In this document: positions 32,621 to 41,714 of the stretch, piece after piece | Position numbering within the stretch: position 1 is the first letter of the stretch | How the letters are laid out: each line of letters begins with the position of its first letter | Assembly: GCA_021821055.1 (NCBI GenBank) | Contig: JAKACX010000015.1 | Span: 1-42,877 of the forward strand | Origin: Bacillota bacterium | Lineage (GTDB): Bacteria; Bacillota; Bacilli; Alicyclobacillales; SLC66 | Direction of reading: 5' to 3' | Length of the DNA stretch: 42,877 bases | Notes under the pieces: generated by a model | Told to the model about the DNA's origin: nothing | Databases searched by the model: none | The model's input: only the letters and a program-made list of their open reading frames with translations | Position numbers and translations under genes: made by a program

Positions 32621-33605
32621 CTTCGTACGAAAGCGCCGCGGATGGCAGACTCACAGGCGCCGCCCGCAGGAAAAGCGCTGCGGGCGAGCGCAGCCCCCGG
32701 GCAAATTCGGGACCGCTCTGGGCCGTCTTTCCAGCCAACTGGACGCGCCGCAGCACCAGCGCCCCTGCACCGCACGCGATCACAGGACCGTCCTTGGCAA
32801 ATTCGACACACTGCCCGGCTCTGGCATCGCCCTGCCACTCCCGCTTCGCACTAGCATACCAGACTTTGAGCGGCTTATCACCAAACCACGCAAATGCCCC
32901 CGGACCCGGGACGAGCGCACGCACGCGGTCTGCCAGCGCCCGCGCGTCAAGAGCCGGGTCGAGCAGTTCGTCGGCGCGCGTCAACAAGGGCGCGAGGGTG
33001 GCCTGCGACTCGTCCTGCGGCACAGCCGTCAGCGTGCCCCGCAGGATCCCGGGCAGTGTCTCCACCAGCAGTTTTCCGCCCGCGTGCGCCAGTCGGTCGT
33101 GCACATCGCCGTACGTCTCGTCCGGACCGATGGGGATCGCTGTGCGCGCCCACATGGGACCCGCGTCCATTTTCGCCACCATGGTGATGATCGTGACGCC
33201 GGTTTGCGCGTCGCCGTTCATGACAGCGCGCTGGATCGGGGCTCCGCCCCGGTACCGCGGCAGCAGCGAGGCGTGCACGTTGTAGGCTCCGCGGGGCGCC
33301 AGGGCGAGCAGCCGGCCAGGCAACAACTGGCCGTACGCCGCGGTGACCAGGACCTCCGGCTGCAGCGCCGCGCACGCCGCCAGCGCGTCCTCGCCGCGGA
33401 TCCGTTCCGGCTGCAGCAACGGTATGCCGCTGCGCAGCGCGGCGCGCTTGACCGGCGACGGCGTCAATTCCTGCCGCCGCCCCGTCTTTCGGTCCGGCTG
33501 CGTGACGACGCCTGCGACGGGGTAGCCTGCGGCGAGCAGAGCGCCGAGCACCACTGCGCCAAATTCCGGTGTCCCCATGAAGAGCACGCGCGGCAGATCA
33601 TTCAT
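32610..33605 (-). CDS. fmt: Methionyl-tRNA formyltransferase
   Basis: Fmt formylates initiator Met-tRNA with 10-formyl-tetrahydrofolate. The 331-aa product has LFMGTPEFGAVVL at the start, the catalytic NVHASLLPRYRGGAPIQRA and a C-terminal OB-like domain (about 210-310). The ATG at 33605 follows AAAGGAG. Def (peptide deformylase), which normally sits just upstream, is absent from the 91-nt gap to priA. Confidence 0.96.
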   Translation of the reverse strand: MNDLPRVLFMGTPEFGAVVLGALLAAGYPVAGVVTQPDRKTGRRQELTPSPVKRAALRSGIPLLQPERIRGEDALAACAALQPEVLVTAAYGQLLPGRLLALAPRGAYNVHASLLPRYRGGAPIQRAVMNGDAQTGVTIITMVAKMDAGPMWARTAIPIGPDETYGDVHDRLAHAGGKLLVETLPGILRGTLTAVPQDESQATLAPLLTRADELLDPALDARALADRVRALVPGPGAFAWFGDKPLKVWYASAKREWQGDARAGQCVEFAKDGPVIACGAGALVLRRVQLAGKTAQSGPEFARGLRSPAALFLRAAPVSLPSAALSYEGGS

Positions 33606-33696
33606 TGAACATACTCCTTTCAGAGAAGCCGATTCTACCCCGCGTCGCCGGGGACATGGGATAATCCAAATCAGGGCGGGCCTCATCCCATGTCCC

Positions 33697-36156
33697 CTAC
33701 ACCAGCGCGTGCGCGTTTACGTCCACCGACAACGCCGTGCCGGACGGTAATTCGTCCATCGCCCGCTCGTACGCCGCCCGCAATCCCTCTTCAATAGCGC
33801 GAAACGACGGGTATTTCAGCACAACGCGGTAGCGAAACACATCGCGCACGCGCGCAATCGACGCCGGCACCACCGGCAGGATTCTGACCCGCGGCTGGCT
33901 GCCCAGTTGTTCCGTCAGGTGCTTGTGGAGGCGCCCGCACGCCAGGCGCGCCAGGCGATCGTCGCGATGGCCGACGACGAACTGCGTGATCTCGGTGAAC
34001 GGCGGGTACTCCAGCGCCCTGCGCGCCGCCAGTTCCACGTGATAGAACTCGTCGTAGTCCTGCCGCACGGCGCACTGCACGGCGTAGTGCTCCGCCGCGA
34101 ACGTCTGGATGATGGTCTCGCCGCGGACCTCGCGCCTTCCGGCGCGCCCGGAGACCTGCACAAGCAGTTGGAACGTCCGCTCGGCGGCGCGCACGTCCGG
34201 GATTCTCAGGGCGGTGTCGGCCACGATCACGCCGACGAGCGAGACGCGCGAGAAATCCAGGCCCTTGGCAATCATCTGCGTGCCGAGCAGGATATCCGCC
34301 CCGCCCGCCTCGAATTCAGTCAGCATCCTCTCATGCGCTCCGCGGGAGCCGGTGGTGTCGACGTCCATCCGGATGACGCGCGCGCCGGCGAAGCGGTCGA
34401 AAATCTCCTGTTCGACCCGCTGCGTGCCGAAGCCGAAGCGCTGTATGCGCCGGCTCCCGCAGCCGCGGCAACGCTCTGGAAACGGCTCGGTAAAGCCGCA
34501 CAGGTGGCACAACAGCACTTCGCCCGCCGCGCGGTGGACCGTCAGCGAGATGTCGCACGACGGGCAGGTCGCCACATCCCCACAGTCACGGCACAGGACA
34601 ATATTGGCGTAACCGCGCCGATTGAGAAACAGGATCACCTGTTCGCGGCGGGCAAGACGGTCCTCGACCGCAGTCTGCAAAGCCCGGCTGAAGAGTGAGC
34701 GTCCACCCTCCCGCCACTCCTGGCGCATGTCCACGAGCCGCACGGCTGGCAACTGCTGTCCGCCTGGACGACCGGTGAGCGTCAGGAGATCGTATCGTCC
34801 GACCTGCGCACGGTACATCGTTTCGAGTGACGGCGTGGCGCTTCCCAGCACCAGGGGCGCGTTCGCCCGCTGCGCGCGCCACACCGCCACTTCGCGCGTC
34901 ACGTACCGCGGCTCGCCGCCGTCCTGCTTGTAGGTGGCCTCCTGCTCCTCATCGATGACGATCAAACCGATATTGTCCAGCGGCGCAAAGACTGCCGAAC
35001 GCGCGCCAACCACGACGCGGGCGCCGCCTTGCGCGATGCGCCGCCACTGCAGGTAGCGCTCGCGCCCGGTCAACCCGCTGTGCAACACGGCCACGTGCGA
35101 ACCAAAGCGCAACCGGACACGCTGCGTCATTTGCGCCGTCAGGGCGATCTCCGGGACCAGCATGAGCGCCGACTGACCCTGCGCCAGAACGTGTTCGATC
35201 GCGCGCAGGTAGACCTCCGTCTTGCCGCTGCCGGTCACGCCGCGCAGCACAAGGACGCGATGCCGCCGCTGCGACGACGCGCTGCGGATAGAGGAAACCG
35301 CCGCGGCCTGCTCATCCGTCAGCGCCAGCGGTTCCGCCTCAGCCCCCCCGGTGGTCGGCGCTTGCCCATCCACGGGTGCGGACCGCCGCGTGAGCACGAC
35401 GTAGCCCTGGCGCGCCATGCCCTGGACGACGGCCGTCCCGGCTCCCGTCTCGGCCGTGACCCGCGCCAGCGGGACGGGACCGCCCTGCTGTGCCAAATGG
35501 GCCCAGACGGCGCGCGCCCGCGGGCCGCGCGGTCCATCGCCGCCCGCCGCCTCCGGAGCCCGCGCAACAAAGGTCTCCATCGGTTCGCTGCGCGCCGTGC
35601 GCACACTGCGCAGCGCGACGAGCGCGTCGCTGGCCACAAGGCGGCGCAGCCGCCCTTCGCCGATTCCGAAGCGCGCGCGCAGGGTCGTCGGCGCTATCTC
35701 CCCGCGCCGTTCCAGGTAGGCGGCCAGTTCGCCGGGCAGACTCGCCGCGTCGGCACCTTTGCCGTACGCCACGCGTTCCTGCGCGCGCACGACCGTCGGC
35801 AGGACCGCCGCGACCGCGGCGCCCCACGAGGCGAGGTAGCGCGTCCGCAGGAACCGCACCATCTCCACCAGTTCCGGGGTGAGTCGCGGCGCGTCGGGCA
35901 CGGCCCGGCGCACCGCCTTGAGCTCTGGATTCGGCGCGTCGGCCGAGCCGTCGCCCGGGACCCCGCCTTTGGCGTCATCGCCCGAGAACGCGCGGTCGGA
36001 CCCCTGCAGACGCATCACATAGCCTGCGACCATCCGGCGTCCGAAGGGCACCTCCACGCACTGACCCACCGCGACCGGAGCATCCGGCGCAACGGTATAA
36101 TCGTACAGCCGGTCCGTTCGGCGATTGCGCACGCTCACCGCCACCGACGCGATCAT
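33697..36156 (-). CDS. priA: Primosomal protein N' (PriA helicase)
   Basis: PriA recognises abandoned replication forks and loads the restart primosome. The 819-aa product has an N-terminal DNA 3'-end-binding domain, then GVTGSGKTEVYLRAIE (Walker A, about 312), IVIDEEQEATYK, and eight cysteines in two zinc sites (CRDCGDVATCPSC and CHLCGFTEPFPERCRGCG). The ATG overlaps the coaBC stop (ATGA). An acidic, low-complexity stretch near residues 55-75 appears to be an insertion. Confidence 0.96.
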   Translation of the reverse strand: MIASVAVSVRNRRTDRLYDYTVAPDAPVAVGQCVEVPFGRRMVAGYVMRLQGSDRAFSGDDAKGGVPGDGSADAPNPELKAVRRAVPDAPRLTPELVEMVRFLRTRYLASWGAAVAAVLPTVVRAQERVAYGKGADAASLPGELAAYLERRGEIAPTTLRARFGIGEGRLRRLVASDALVALRSVRTARSEPMETFVARAPEAAGGDGPRGPRARAVWAHLAQQGGPVPLARVTAETGAGTAVVQGMARQGYVVLTRRSAPVDGQAPTTGGAEAEPLALTDEQAAAVSSIRSASSQRRHRVLVLRGVTGSGKTEVYLRAIEHVLAQGQSALMLVPEIALTAQMTQRVRLRFGSHVAVLHSGLTGRERYLQWRRIAQGGARVVVGARSAVFAPLDNIGLIVIDEEQEATYKQDGGEPRYVTREVAVWRAQRANAPLVLGSATPSLETMYRAQVGRYDLLTLTGRPGGQQLPAVRLVDMRQEWREGGRSLFSRALQTAVEDRLARREQVILFLNRRGYANIVLCRDCGDVATCPSCDISLTVHRAAGEVLLCHLCGFTEPFPERCRGCGSRRIQRFGFGTQRVEQEIFDRFAGARVIRMDVDTTGSRGAHERMLTEFEAGGADILLGTQMIAKGLDFSRVSLVGVIVADTALRIPDVRAAERTFQLLVQVSGRAGRREVRGETIIQTFAAEHYAVQCAVRQDYDEFYHVELAARRALEYPPFTEITQFVVGHRDDRLARLACGRLHKHLTEQLGSQPRVRILPVVPASIARVRDVFRYRVVLKYPSFRAIEEGLRAAYERAMDELPSGTALSVDVNAHALV

Positions 36157-37340
36157 AGGGTATCGGCCACCTTGCGGAGCAATTCATCGGCGACCCGGTC
36201 CTTGGCCGCCAACGGGACCTCGTGCCGCGATCCGTCCGCAAAATACAGCGTGACCCGATTCGTGTCCGTACCGAAGCCCACGCCTGGCTCAAGGACGTTG
36301 TTCAGTGCGATCGCGTCGAGCCCCTTGGCCGCGAGTTTCGCCCGCGCGTGCCGTTCTCCGTCGTGCGTCTCCGCCGCGAAGCCCACCACCCGCGTCGGTC
36401 GGTCCGACCACTGCCGAACGGCGGACAGGATATCCGGATTGAGCGTCAGGTCAAGACTGGCCGGAAGGTCCCGCTTCTTGACCTTCTCCTCTGCCACCCG
36501 CGCAGGCCGCGCGTCCGTCACCGCGGCCGCCATGACAAGCAGGTCGCAGCCGCGCGCGCGGCGTTCCACCTCGCGCAGCATGTCCTGCGCGCTCTGCACC
36601 GGGACGACCCGGACGCCGAGCGGTTCCTTCAGACACGTTGGGCCGCTGATGAGTGTCACGTCCGCACCCATACGCCACGCCGCGCGCGCAAGCGCGTAGC
36701 CCATCTTGCCGCTGGAGTCGTTCGTCAGGTAGCGCACCGGATCGATCCGCTCGTGCGTCGGCCCCGCCGTCACCACGACGCGTCGGCCGGACAGACGCTT
36801 GTCCGTCAGGGCCATGTCGAGAAACTCGACAATCTCCTCCGGTTCCATCAGGCGCCCCTTCCCTTCGTAGCCGCACGCCAGGGGTCCGACGCCCGGTTCG
36901 GCGACGAGGTACCCGACGCCCGCCAGAAGATCGAGGTTGCGCCGCACAATGGCATTGTCAAACATGTGAACGTTCATCGCGGGCGCCAGGACCACCGGGC
37001 AGCGGGCCGCCAGCAGTGTGGTGGTCAGCATGTCGTCGCCCAGCCCGTGCGCGATGCGCCCGATCACGTCCGCCGTGGCCGGCGCCACCACGATCGCATC
37101 CGCCCCGTCCGCCAGCCCAATGTGCGCGATCTGCGCCGGATCCCGTTCGTCAAACACATCCGTGTACACCGGCTGCCGCGTCAGGCTCTGAAACGTGAGC
37201 GGAGCGACGAATTTCGTCGCTCCCTCCGTCATGACCGTCCGCACGACATCGCCGCGCTTTGTCAGCATGCTGGCCAGCGACGCCGCCTTGAACGCCGCTA
37301 TACCGCCGCACACACCGAGAATGATCGACTTTCCTGGCAT
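36153..37340 (-). CDS. coaBC: Bifunctional CoaBC
   Basis: CoaBC joins phosphopantothenate to cysteine (CoaB) and decarboxylates the product (CoaC) in CoA synthesis. The 395-aa product has the flavodoxin-like CoaC half (1-180) with the active His in AHIGLADGADAIVVAPATAD, PAMNVHMFDN and Cys in LACGYEGKGR. The CoaB half has VVTAGPTHERIDPVRYLTN. The ATG at 37340 gives the family start MPGKSIILGVCGGIAAFKA; the ribosome-binding site is weak. It follows rpoZ by four bases and overlaps priA. Confidence 0.96.
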   Translation of the reverse strand: MPGKSIILGVCGGIAAFKAASLASMLTKRGDVVRTVMTEGATKFVAPLTFQSLTRQPVYTDVFDERDPAQIAHIGLADGADAIVVAPATADVIGRIAHGLGDDMLTTTLLAARCPVVLAPAMNVHMFDNAIVRRNLDLLAGVGYLVAEPGVGPLACGYEGKGRLMEPEEIVEFLDMALTDKRLSGRRVVVTAGPTHERIDPVRYLTNDSSGKMGYALARAAWRMGADVTLISGPTCLKEPLGVRVVPVQSAQDMLREVERRARGCDLLVMAAAVTDARPARVAEEKVKKRDLPASLDLTLNPDILSAVRQWSDRPTRVVGFAAETHDGERHARAKLAAKGLDAIALNNVLEPGVGFGTDTNRVTLYFADGSRHEVPLAAKDRVADELLRKVADTL

Positions 37341-37344
37341 GGCG

Positions 37345-37551
37345 TCACAACACATCCCGCGTGTGCACGTACGTCACTTTGCCGAGTTCCAGTTCGCGCA
37401 ACGCCACGCTGACCAGCTTGCCCGACTTGACCTCGGCCCGCGGCCGCCTGCCCTCCTGCAACTGGCGCGCGCGCTTGGACGCCGCGATGACCAGCGTGTA
37501 CTTACTGTCGACGGACTGCACCAAAACGTCGATGGAAGGATAGAGAATCAC
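37345..37551 (-). CDS. rpoZ: RNA polymerase omega subunit
   Basis: Omega supports RNA polymerase assembly by binding beta-prime. The 68-aa product begins [20 protein letters not shown] and has the conserved [11 protein letters not shown] and [10 protein letters not shown] segments. The GTG start follows AGGAG. In Bacillus gmk precedes rpoZ; here only 56 nt separate it from remA. Confidence 0.95.
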   Translation of the reverse strand: MILYPSIDVLVQSVDSKYTLVIAASKRARQLQEGRRPRAEVKSGKLVSVALRELELGKVTYVHTRDVL

Positions 37552-37607
37552 AACCGTTCACTCCTGCCGTGTCAATCTGGCCGCCGCTCCCGTCGGGAGC
37601 GGCTGGC

Positions 37608-37874
37608 TCACTCTTCGTCCGCTGTGGTGTTCTCCCTGACCAAAAGCCGGTGCGCCACCGTCTCGGGCTGCACCGCAGCGAGAATCACGTGATCGCTGTC
37701 GCAGATGATGACCGCCCGCGTCCTGCGGCCGAATGTCGCGTCAATCAGCCGGGCGCGGTCGCGCGCCTCCTGAATCATCCGCTTGATGGGCGCCGATTCC
37801 GGGCTGACGATCGACACGATCCGGTTGGCCGCTATAATGCTGCCGAATCCAATATTGACCAGACGCACGCTCAT
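37608..37874 (-). CDS. remA: Biofilm regulator RemA (DUF370)
   Basis: RemA is a DNA-binding protein that activates biofilm matrix and osmoprotection genes in B. subtilis. The 88-aa product has the family core [36 protein letters not shown] and [19 protein letters not shown]. The ATG at 37874 follows GGAGGAGG; the in-frame upstream extension overlaps the end of yicC and lacks family similarity. It is placed between yicC and rpoZ. Confidence 0.96.
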   Translation of the reverse strand: MSVRLVNIGFGSIIAANRIVSIVSPESAPIKRMIQEARDRARLIDATFGRRTRAVIICDSDHVILAAVQPETVAHRLLVRENTTADEE

Positions 37875-37918
37875 ACAGTATCCTCCTCCCGGCGCCTTGT
37901 GTCCAGGCGTCACCGGAG

Positions 37919-38803
37919 TCACTCCACATTTTGCAACTGCTCGCGCATCTGTTCAATGACATGCTTGGCATCGAGCACCAGTTCCGCCACCTGAAGATCG
38001 GCGGCCTTGGCTCCGATCGTGTTCACTTCCCTGTGCAATTCCTGCACGAGAAAGTCCAGTCTGCGCCCGACGGCCTCGTCCCGCACGGAAAGCAGTGCGA
38101 CCAGTTGCTGCGCGTGACTGTCCAGCCTGTGCAATTCCTCTTCGATGTCCCCGCGCTCCGCGAGCAGCGCCGCCTCAAACGCTATCCGTCCCGGGTCGGT
38201 CTGCGCACCTTGCAACAGCTCCTGCATGCGCAACGCCAGCCGTTCGCGGTGCGCCGCGGAGGCCTGCGGCGCGACCCCGCGCAGGCAGGACAGGAGCGCG
38301 CGCAGTTCCCCATGCAGCCCGAGCAGGTGCGCGCGCAGTCGCTCTCCTTCATTTCTACGCATCGCGACCAATTCCTGCAGCGCGATGGCGGCGGCTTTGT
38401 TCAGTTCATCGGGGCCGATGGGCGAGTCCCCCGCCTCGGCGACCTCGAACAGTCCCGGAATCGCCAGCAGGTCGCCCAGGGCCGGCGCCTCGAAGTCGAG
38501 CGGCGCCTGTGCGCCGACGGTCCGCAGCACGCCGAGCGCCGCCGCGAGCAATGCCTCGTTGACCCGTACGGGCCGACCGCCCACAGCGTCCTGCAACGAC
38601 GACGCGACCAGGACCTCGACCCGGCCCCGGCGCACGTGCTGCAGCACCAGTTGGCGCAGCCCGTCCTCATGCCTGGCCCACTCGCGCGGCAGGCGCACCA
38701 CGACGTCGGCAAAACGGTGATTGACCGAGCGCACCTCAACAGTCAGCCTGTACCCGCCAACCGTCTGCTCCGCCTGGCCATATCCGGTCATGCTCGTCAG
38801 CAA
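37919..38803 (-). CDS. yicC: YicC/YloC family endoribonuclease
   Basis: YicC-family proteins are RNases that in E. coli help degrade the small RNA RyhB; YloC is the Bacillus homologue. The 294-aa product has the N-terminal [18 protein letters not shown] and the C-terminal [20 protein letters not shown], the most conserved family segment. The TTG at 38803 is eight bases after GGAGG; an ATG four codons later lacks a ribosome-binding site. It heads yicC-remA-rpoZ-coaBC-priA. Confidence 0.95.
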   Translation of the reverse strand: MLTSMTGYGQAEQTVGGYRLTVEVRSVNHRFADVVVRLPREWARHEDGLRQLVLQHVRRGRVEVLVASSLQDAVGGRPVRVNEALLAAALGVLRTVGAQAPLDFEAPALGDLLAIPGLFEVAEAGDSPIGPDELNKAAAIALQELVAMRRNEGERLRAHLLGLHGELRALLSCLRGVAPQASAAHRERLALRMQELLQGAQTDPGRIAFEAALLAERGDIEEELHRLDSHAQQLVALLSVRDEAVGRRLDFLVQELHREVNTIGAKAADLQVAELVLDAKHVIEQMREQLQNVE

Positions 38804-38833
38804 TGTCGTCCCCTCCGTACATCACGCATCCGT

Positions 38834-38862
38834 ATTTTACATGGAATTCTATCCGTGCGCCA
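38834..38862 (-). promoter_or_regulatory. Probable sigma-A promoter of yicC operon
   Basis: The minus strand has TGGCGC (38862-38857), 17 nt and TAAAAT (38839-38834). The -10 matches 5/6 and the -35 only 3/6. It lies in the 90-nt gap between the Ca2+ ATPase stop and yicC, 31 nt before the TTG start. Confidence 0.5.
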
Positions 38863-38893
38863 GCGTCTCCCGGCGCGGTCCGCGCAGGCGCCG

Positions 38894-41596
38894 TCACGCC
38901 CGGAACATCCCCGGCGCTCTGCGTCGCCCCGCACGGCGCGTGGTCCGGCGGGCTCGCACCGCGAATGTCGGGATCGCCGCGGCGGCCGCCACCGCGCCCC
39001 AGGCGGGCGCAGACAGTGCGGCCGTATGGAAGACCGGCTGCAGCAGCGGAATGTAGATCACTGCGAGCAAGAGCAGCAGTGAACTGATGACCGCGCCGAT
39101 CAGCCACGGATTGCCGAAGATATTGCGGTCGAACACCCCGTGCAAGACGGACCGGCAGTCAAACACGTGAATCAGTTGGGCCAGCACCAGCGTGGAAAAC
39201 GCCATCGTCTGGGCCATGCGCAACTGTCCGCCGGACACGCGCCACGCTGCGTAAAACACGCCGAGCGTGACCAGCCCGATGAGAAACCCCCGGGTGACGA
39301 TCTTCCAGCCCAAGCCGCGGGCGAAGATCCCCTCCCGCACGTCGCGCGGCGGCCGCTGCATGGTGTCGTCTTCCGCCGAGTCCACTCCGAGCGCGATGGC
39401 CGGGAGTCCGTCGGTGACCAGGTTGACCCACAGGATCTGGATCGGCAAAAGGGGCAGGGGCAGCCCGAGCATCATCGCGAAAAACATGGTCAGAATCTCG
39501 CCCGTATTGGACGTCAGCAGGTACCGGATGAACTTCCGGATATTGTCGTAGATCGCCCTGCCTTCCTCGATGGCGGCAATGATTGTGGCAAAATTGTCGT
39601 CCGCCAGAATAAGGGCTGACGCGTCCTTTGCGACGTCCGTCCCTGTCCGCCCCATCGCCACCCCGATATCCGACGCTTTGATGGCGGGAGCGTCGTTCAC
39701 GCCGTCGCCTGTCATGGCGACGATCTCGCCGCTCGCCTGCATGGCCTTCACGATGCGCAGCTTGTGCAGCGGAGAGACGCGGGCGTACACGTGTACGTCT
39801 CGCGACGCTTGCTGCAGCGCGTCGTCGTCCAGCGCGTCGAGTTGCGCCCCGGTCAGCACCCTCCCCCGCTCGGGAAGGATGCCGAGTCTTGCGGCGATTG
39901 CCCTGGCCGTCAACTGGTGGTCGCCCGTGATCATGACCGTGCGTATGCCGGCGGACGACGCCATCCGGATCGCTTCCTTAACCTCCGCGCGCGGCGGATC
40001 CATCATGCCCACGACGCCGACGAAGACCAGGTCGTGTTCCACGGCGGCCGCGTCCTGCGCATCCTGCAGCGGGCGGTCGAGCGGCCGAAAAGCGACGCCG
40101 AGCGTGCGCAGGGCGCCGCTTGCCATGTTTTGCACGACGCCATCCAGTTCGGCGCGCAGGAAGGACGTGAGCGGACGGCTGGCGCCGGACAGCCAGATGT
40201 GCGTGCAGCGTGCGAGCAGGAGGTCGGGCGCCCCCTTGACAAGCAATTGCAGGCCGCCCTGCTCCCGCACCACCACCGACATCCGCTTGCGCTCCGAATC
40301 AAACGGCAGTTCGAGCACCCGCTCGCCCGGTTCCCTTGCCCCGGCTTTTTGCGCAAGCGTCAGGAGCGCGCCTTCCGTCGGGTCGCCGATCACGGCAAAC
40401 CCTCCCTCTGTCTCAACCAGGCGTGCGTTGTTGCACGCCCGGCAGACCCGCAGCACGATCTCCCACGCGCCCTGAGGCTTGCCGATCGCGCGCCCGCCGT
40501 CCAGCACCCGCCCGACGGGCGCGTAGCCGTCCCCCTCGACCGCGAGCGATCGCCTGTCCACCCAGACCTGCTTGACGGTCATCTGGTTTTGCGTCAGTGT
40601 CCCCGTCTTGTCAGAACAGATCACCGTGGCGCACCCGAGCGTCTCCACCGCAGGGAGCCGACGCACGATGGCATTGCGCCTGATCATGCGCTGCACGCCG
40701 AGGGCCAGCGCTATCGTGACGATCGCCGGCAATCCTTCCGGTATGGCGGCGACCGCGAGACTGACGCCGGCGAGGACCATCTCGTACAGCGCGTGTCCGT
40801 GAATCACCCCGGCGAGCACCACGATCACCGTGATGCCGAGCGACAGGTAGACCAGGATCTGGCCGAGTTGATTCAGCCGTCGCTCAAGCGGCGTCTCGGT
40901 CTCTTCGCTGGTCTGGATGAGGTGGGCAATGCGTCCCATCTCCGTGTCCATCCCCGTCGCCACGACGACCGCCAGACCCCTGCCGCGCACCACGGTCGTT
41001 CCCATGTACGCCATGTTGACGCGGTCCCCCAGCGCCGCTCCCTCGGCGGGAAGCGGCCGGATCCCCTTCGCGACCGGCGTTGATTCCCCAGTCAACGACG
41101 CCTCTTCGAGCGACAGGTCCTGCGCCACCATGATCCGCGCGTCCGCCGCCACGCGGTCGCCCGCCGCTAGGACGATGACGTCGCCCGGCACGAGCGACTG
41201 CGCCGGCCACACCTCGGGGCGGCCGTCGCGGTAGACCTGCGCCGTCGGCGCAGTCAGTCGCCGCAGCGAGGCGAGCGAGCGCTCGGCCTTCCACTCCTGC
41301 ACAAAACCAAGCACCGCGTTTGCCAGCACGATGACGATGATCGTCACCGCGTCCGACAGTTCTCCGAGCAGTCCGGATACAAGGGTGGCCGCCAGCAGGA
41401 CGACCACCATGAAGTTGCGGAACTGGTCAAAAAAGAGATTGATCAGCGAAACGCGCTTTTGCTCGTGGATCCGATTGGGACCAAATTCACCGAGCCTGTG
41501 CGCGGCTTCCGCCGCAGACAGGCCGCCCGGCCCCGTTCGCAAGGCGGCGAGTGTCTCCTCCACGGTCCGGGCATGCCATGCAACGTCGTCCAACAT
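38894..41596 (-). CDS. yloB: P-type calcium-transporting ATPase (YloB-like)
   Basis: This 900-aa P2A-type ATPase probably exports Ca2+. It has the cation ATPase N-terminal domain, the actuator motif TGESTPV, the M4 motif AAIPEGLPAIVTIALALG, phosphorylation site DKTGTLT (about 335), nucleotide-domain KGAPD, and hinge TGDGVNDAPAI. About ten transmembrane segments are visible. B. subtilis YloB is a sporulation-associated Ca2+ pump at the same locus. The ATG at 41596 starts MLDDVAWHARTVEETLAAL. The C-terminal last 25 residues are very Arg-rich (RARRTTRRAGRRR). Confidence 0.95.
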   Translation of the reverse strand: MLDDVAWHARTVEETLAALRTGPGGLSAAEAAHRLGEFGPNRIHEQKRVSLINLFFDQFRNFMVVVLLAATLVSGLLGELSDAVTIIVIVLANAVLGFVQEWKAERSLASLRRLTAPTAQVYRDGRPEVWPAQSLVPGDVIVLAAGDRVAADARIMVAQDLSLEEASLTGESTPVAKGIRPLPAEGAALGDRVNMAYMGTTVVRGRGLAVVVATGMDTEMGRIAHLIQTSEETETPLERRLNQLGQILVYLSLGITVIVVLAGVIHGHALYEMVLAGVSLAVAAIPEGLPAIVTIALALGVQRMIRRNAIVRRLPAVETLGCATVICSDKTGTLTQNQMTVKQVWVDRRSLAVEGDGYAPVGRVLDGGRAIGKPQGAWEIVLRVCRACNNARLVETEGGFAVIGDPTEGALLTLAQKAGAREPGERVLELPFDSERKRMSVVVREQGGLQLLVKGAPDLLLARCTHIWLSGASRPLTSFLRAELDGVVQNMASGALRTLGVAFRPLDRPLQDAQDAAAVEHDLVFVGVVGMMDPPRAEVKEAIRMASSAGIRTVMITGDHQLTARAIAARLGILPERGRVLTGAQLDALDDDALQQASRDVHVYARVSPLHKLRIVKAMQASGEIVAMTGDGVNDAPAIKASDIGVAMGRTGTDVAKDASALILADDNFATIIAAIEEGRAIYDNIRKFIRYLLTSNTGEILTMFFAMMLGLPLPLLPIQILWVNLVTDGLPAIALGVDSAEDDTMQRPPRDVREGIFARGLGWKIVTRGFLIGLVTLGVFYAAWRVSGGQLRMAQTMAFSTLVLAQLIHVFDCRSVLHGVFDRNIFGNPWLIGAVISSLLLLLAVIYIPLLQPVFHTAALSAPAWGAVAAAAAIPTFAVRARRTTRRAGRRRAPGMFRA

Positions 41597-41655
41597 CGTC
41601 CCACCATCCTCGCGCCGCAACTGTCCGTCCCTCAGTACAAGCTATGCGCGACCCG

Positions 41656-41684
41656 CTGTTTGTAAGACTGTGGTCTGCTATACT
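41656..41684 (+). promoter_or_regulatory. Extended -10 promoter of the SDR gene
   Basis: TGCTATACT has -10 TATACT at 41679-41684 with a TG extension. The -35 (CTGTTT, 17 nt upstream) is poor. It lies in the 118-nt divergent gap with the Ca2+ ATPase, and would start transcription near 41691. Confidence 0.5.
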
Positions 41685-41714
41685 GTTCGTACTTGAACCC
41701 GAGGAGGAAGCGAC

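Noticed and set aside
37919-37922. An upstream RemA start giving 104 residues
   Set aside because: The first 16 residues overlap the end of yicC, have no family similarity, and precede the good ribosome-binding site GGAGGAGG.
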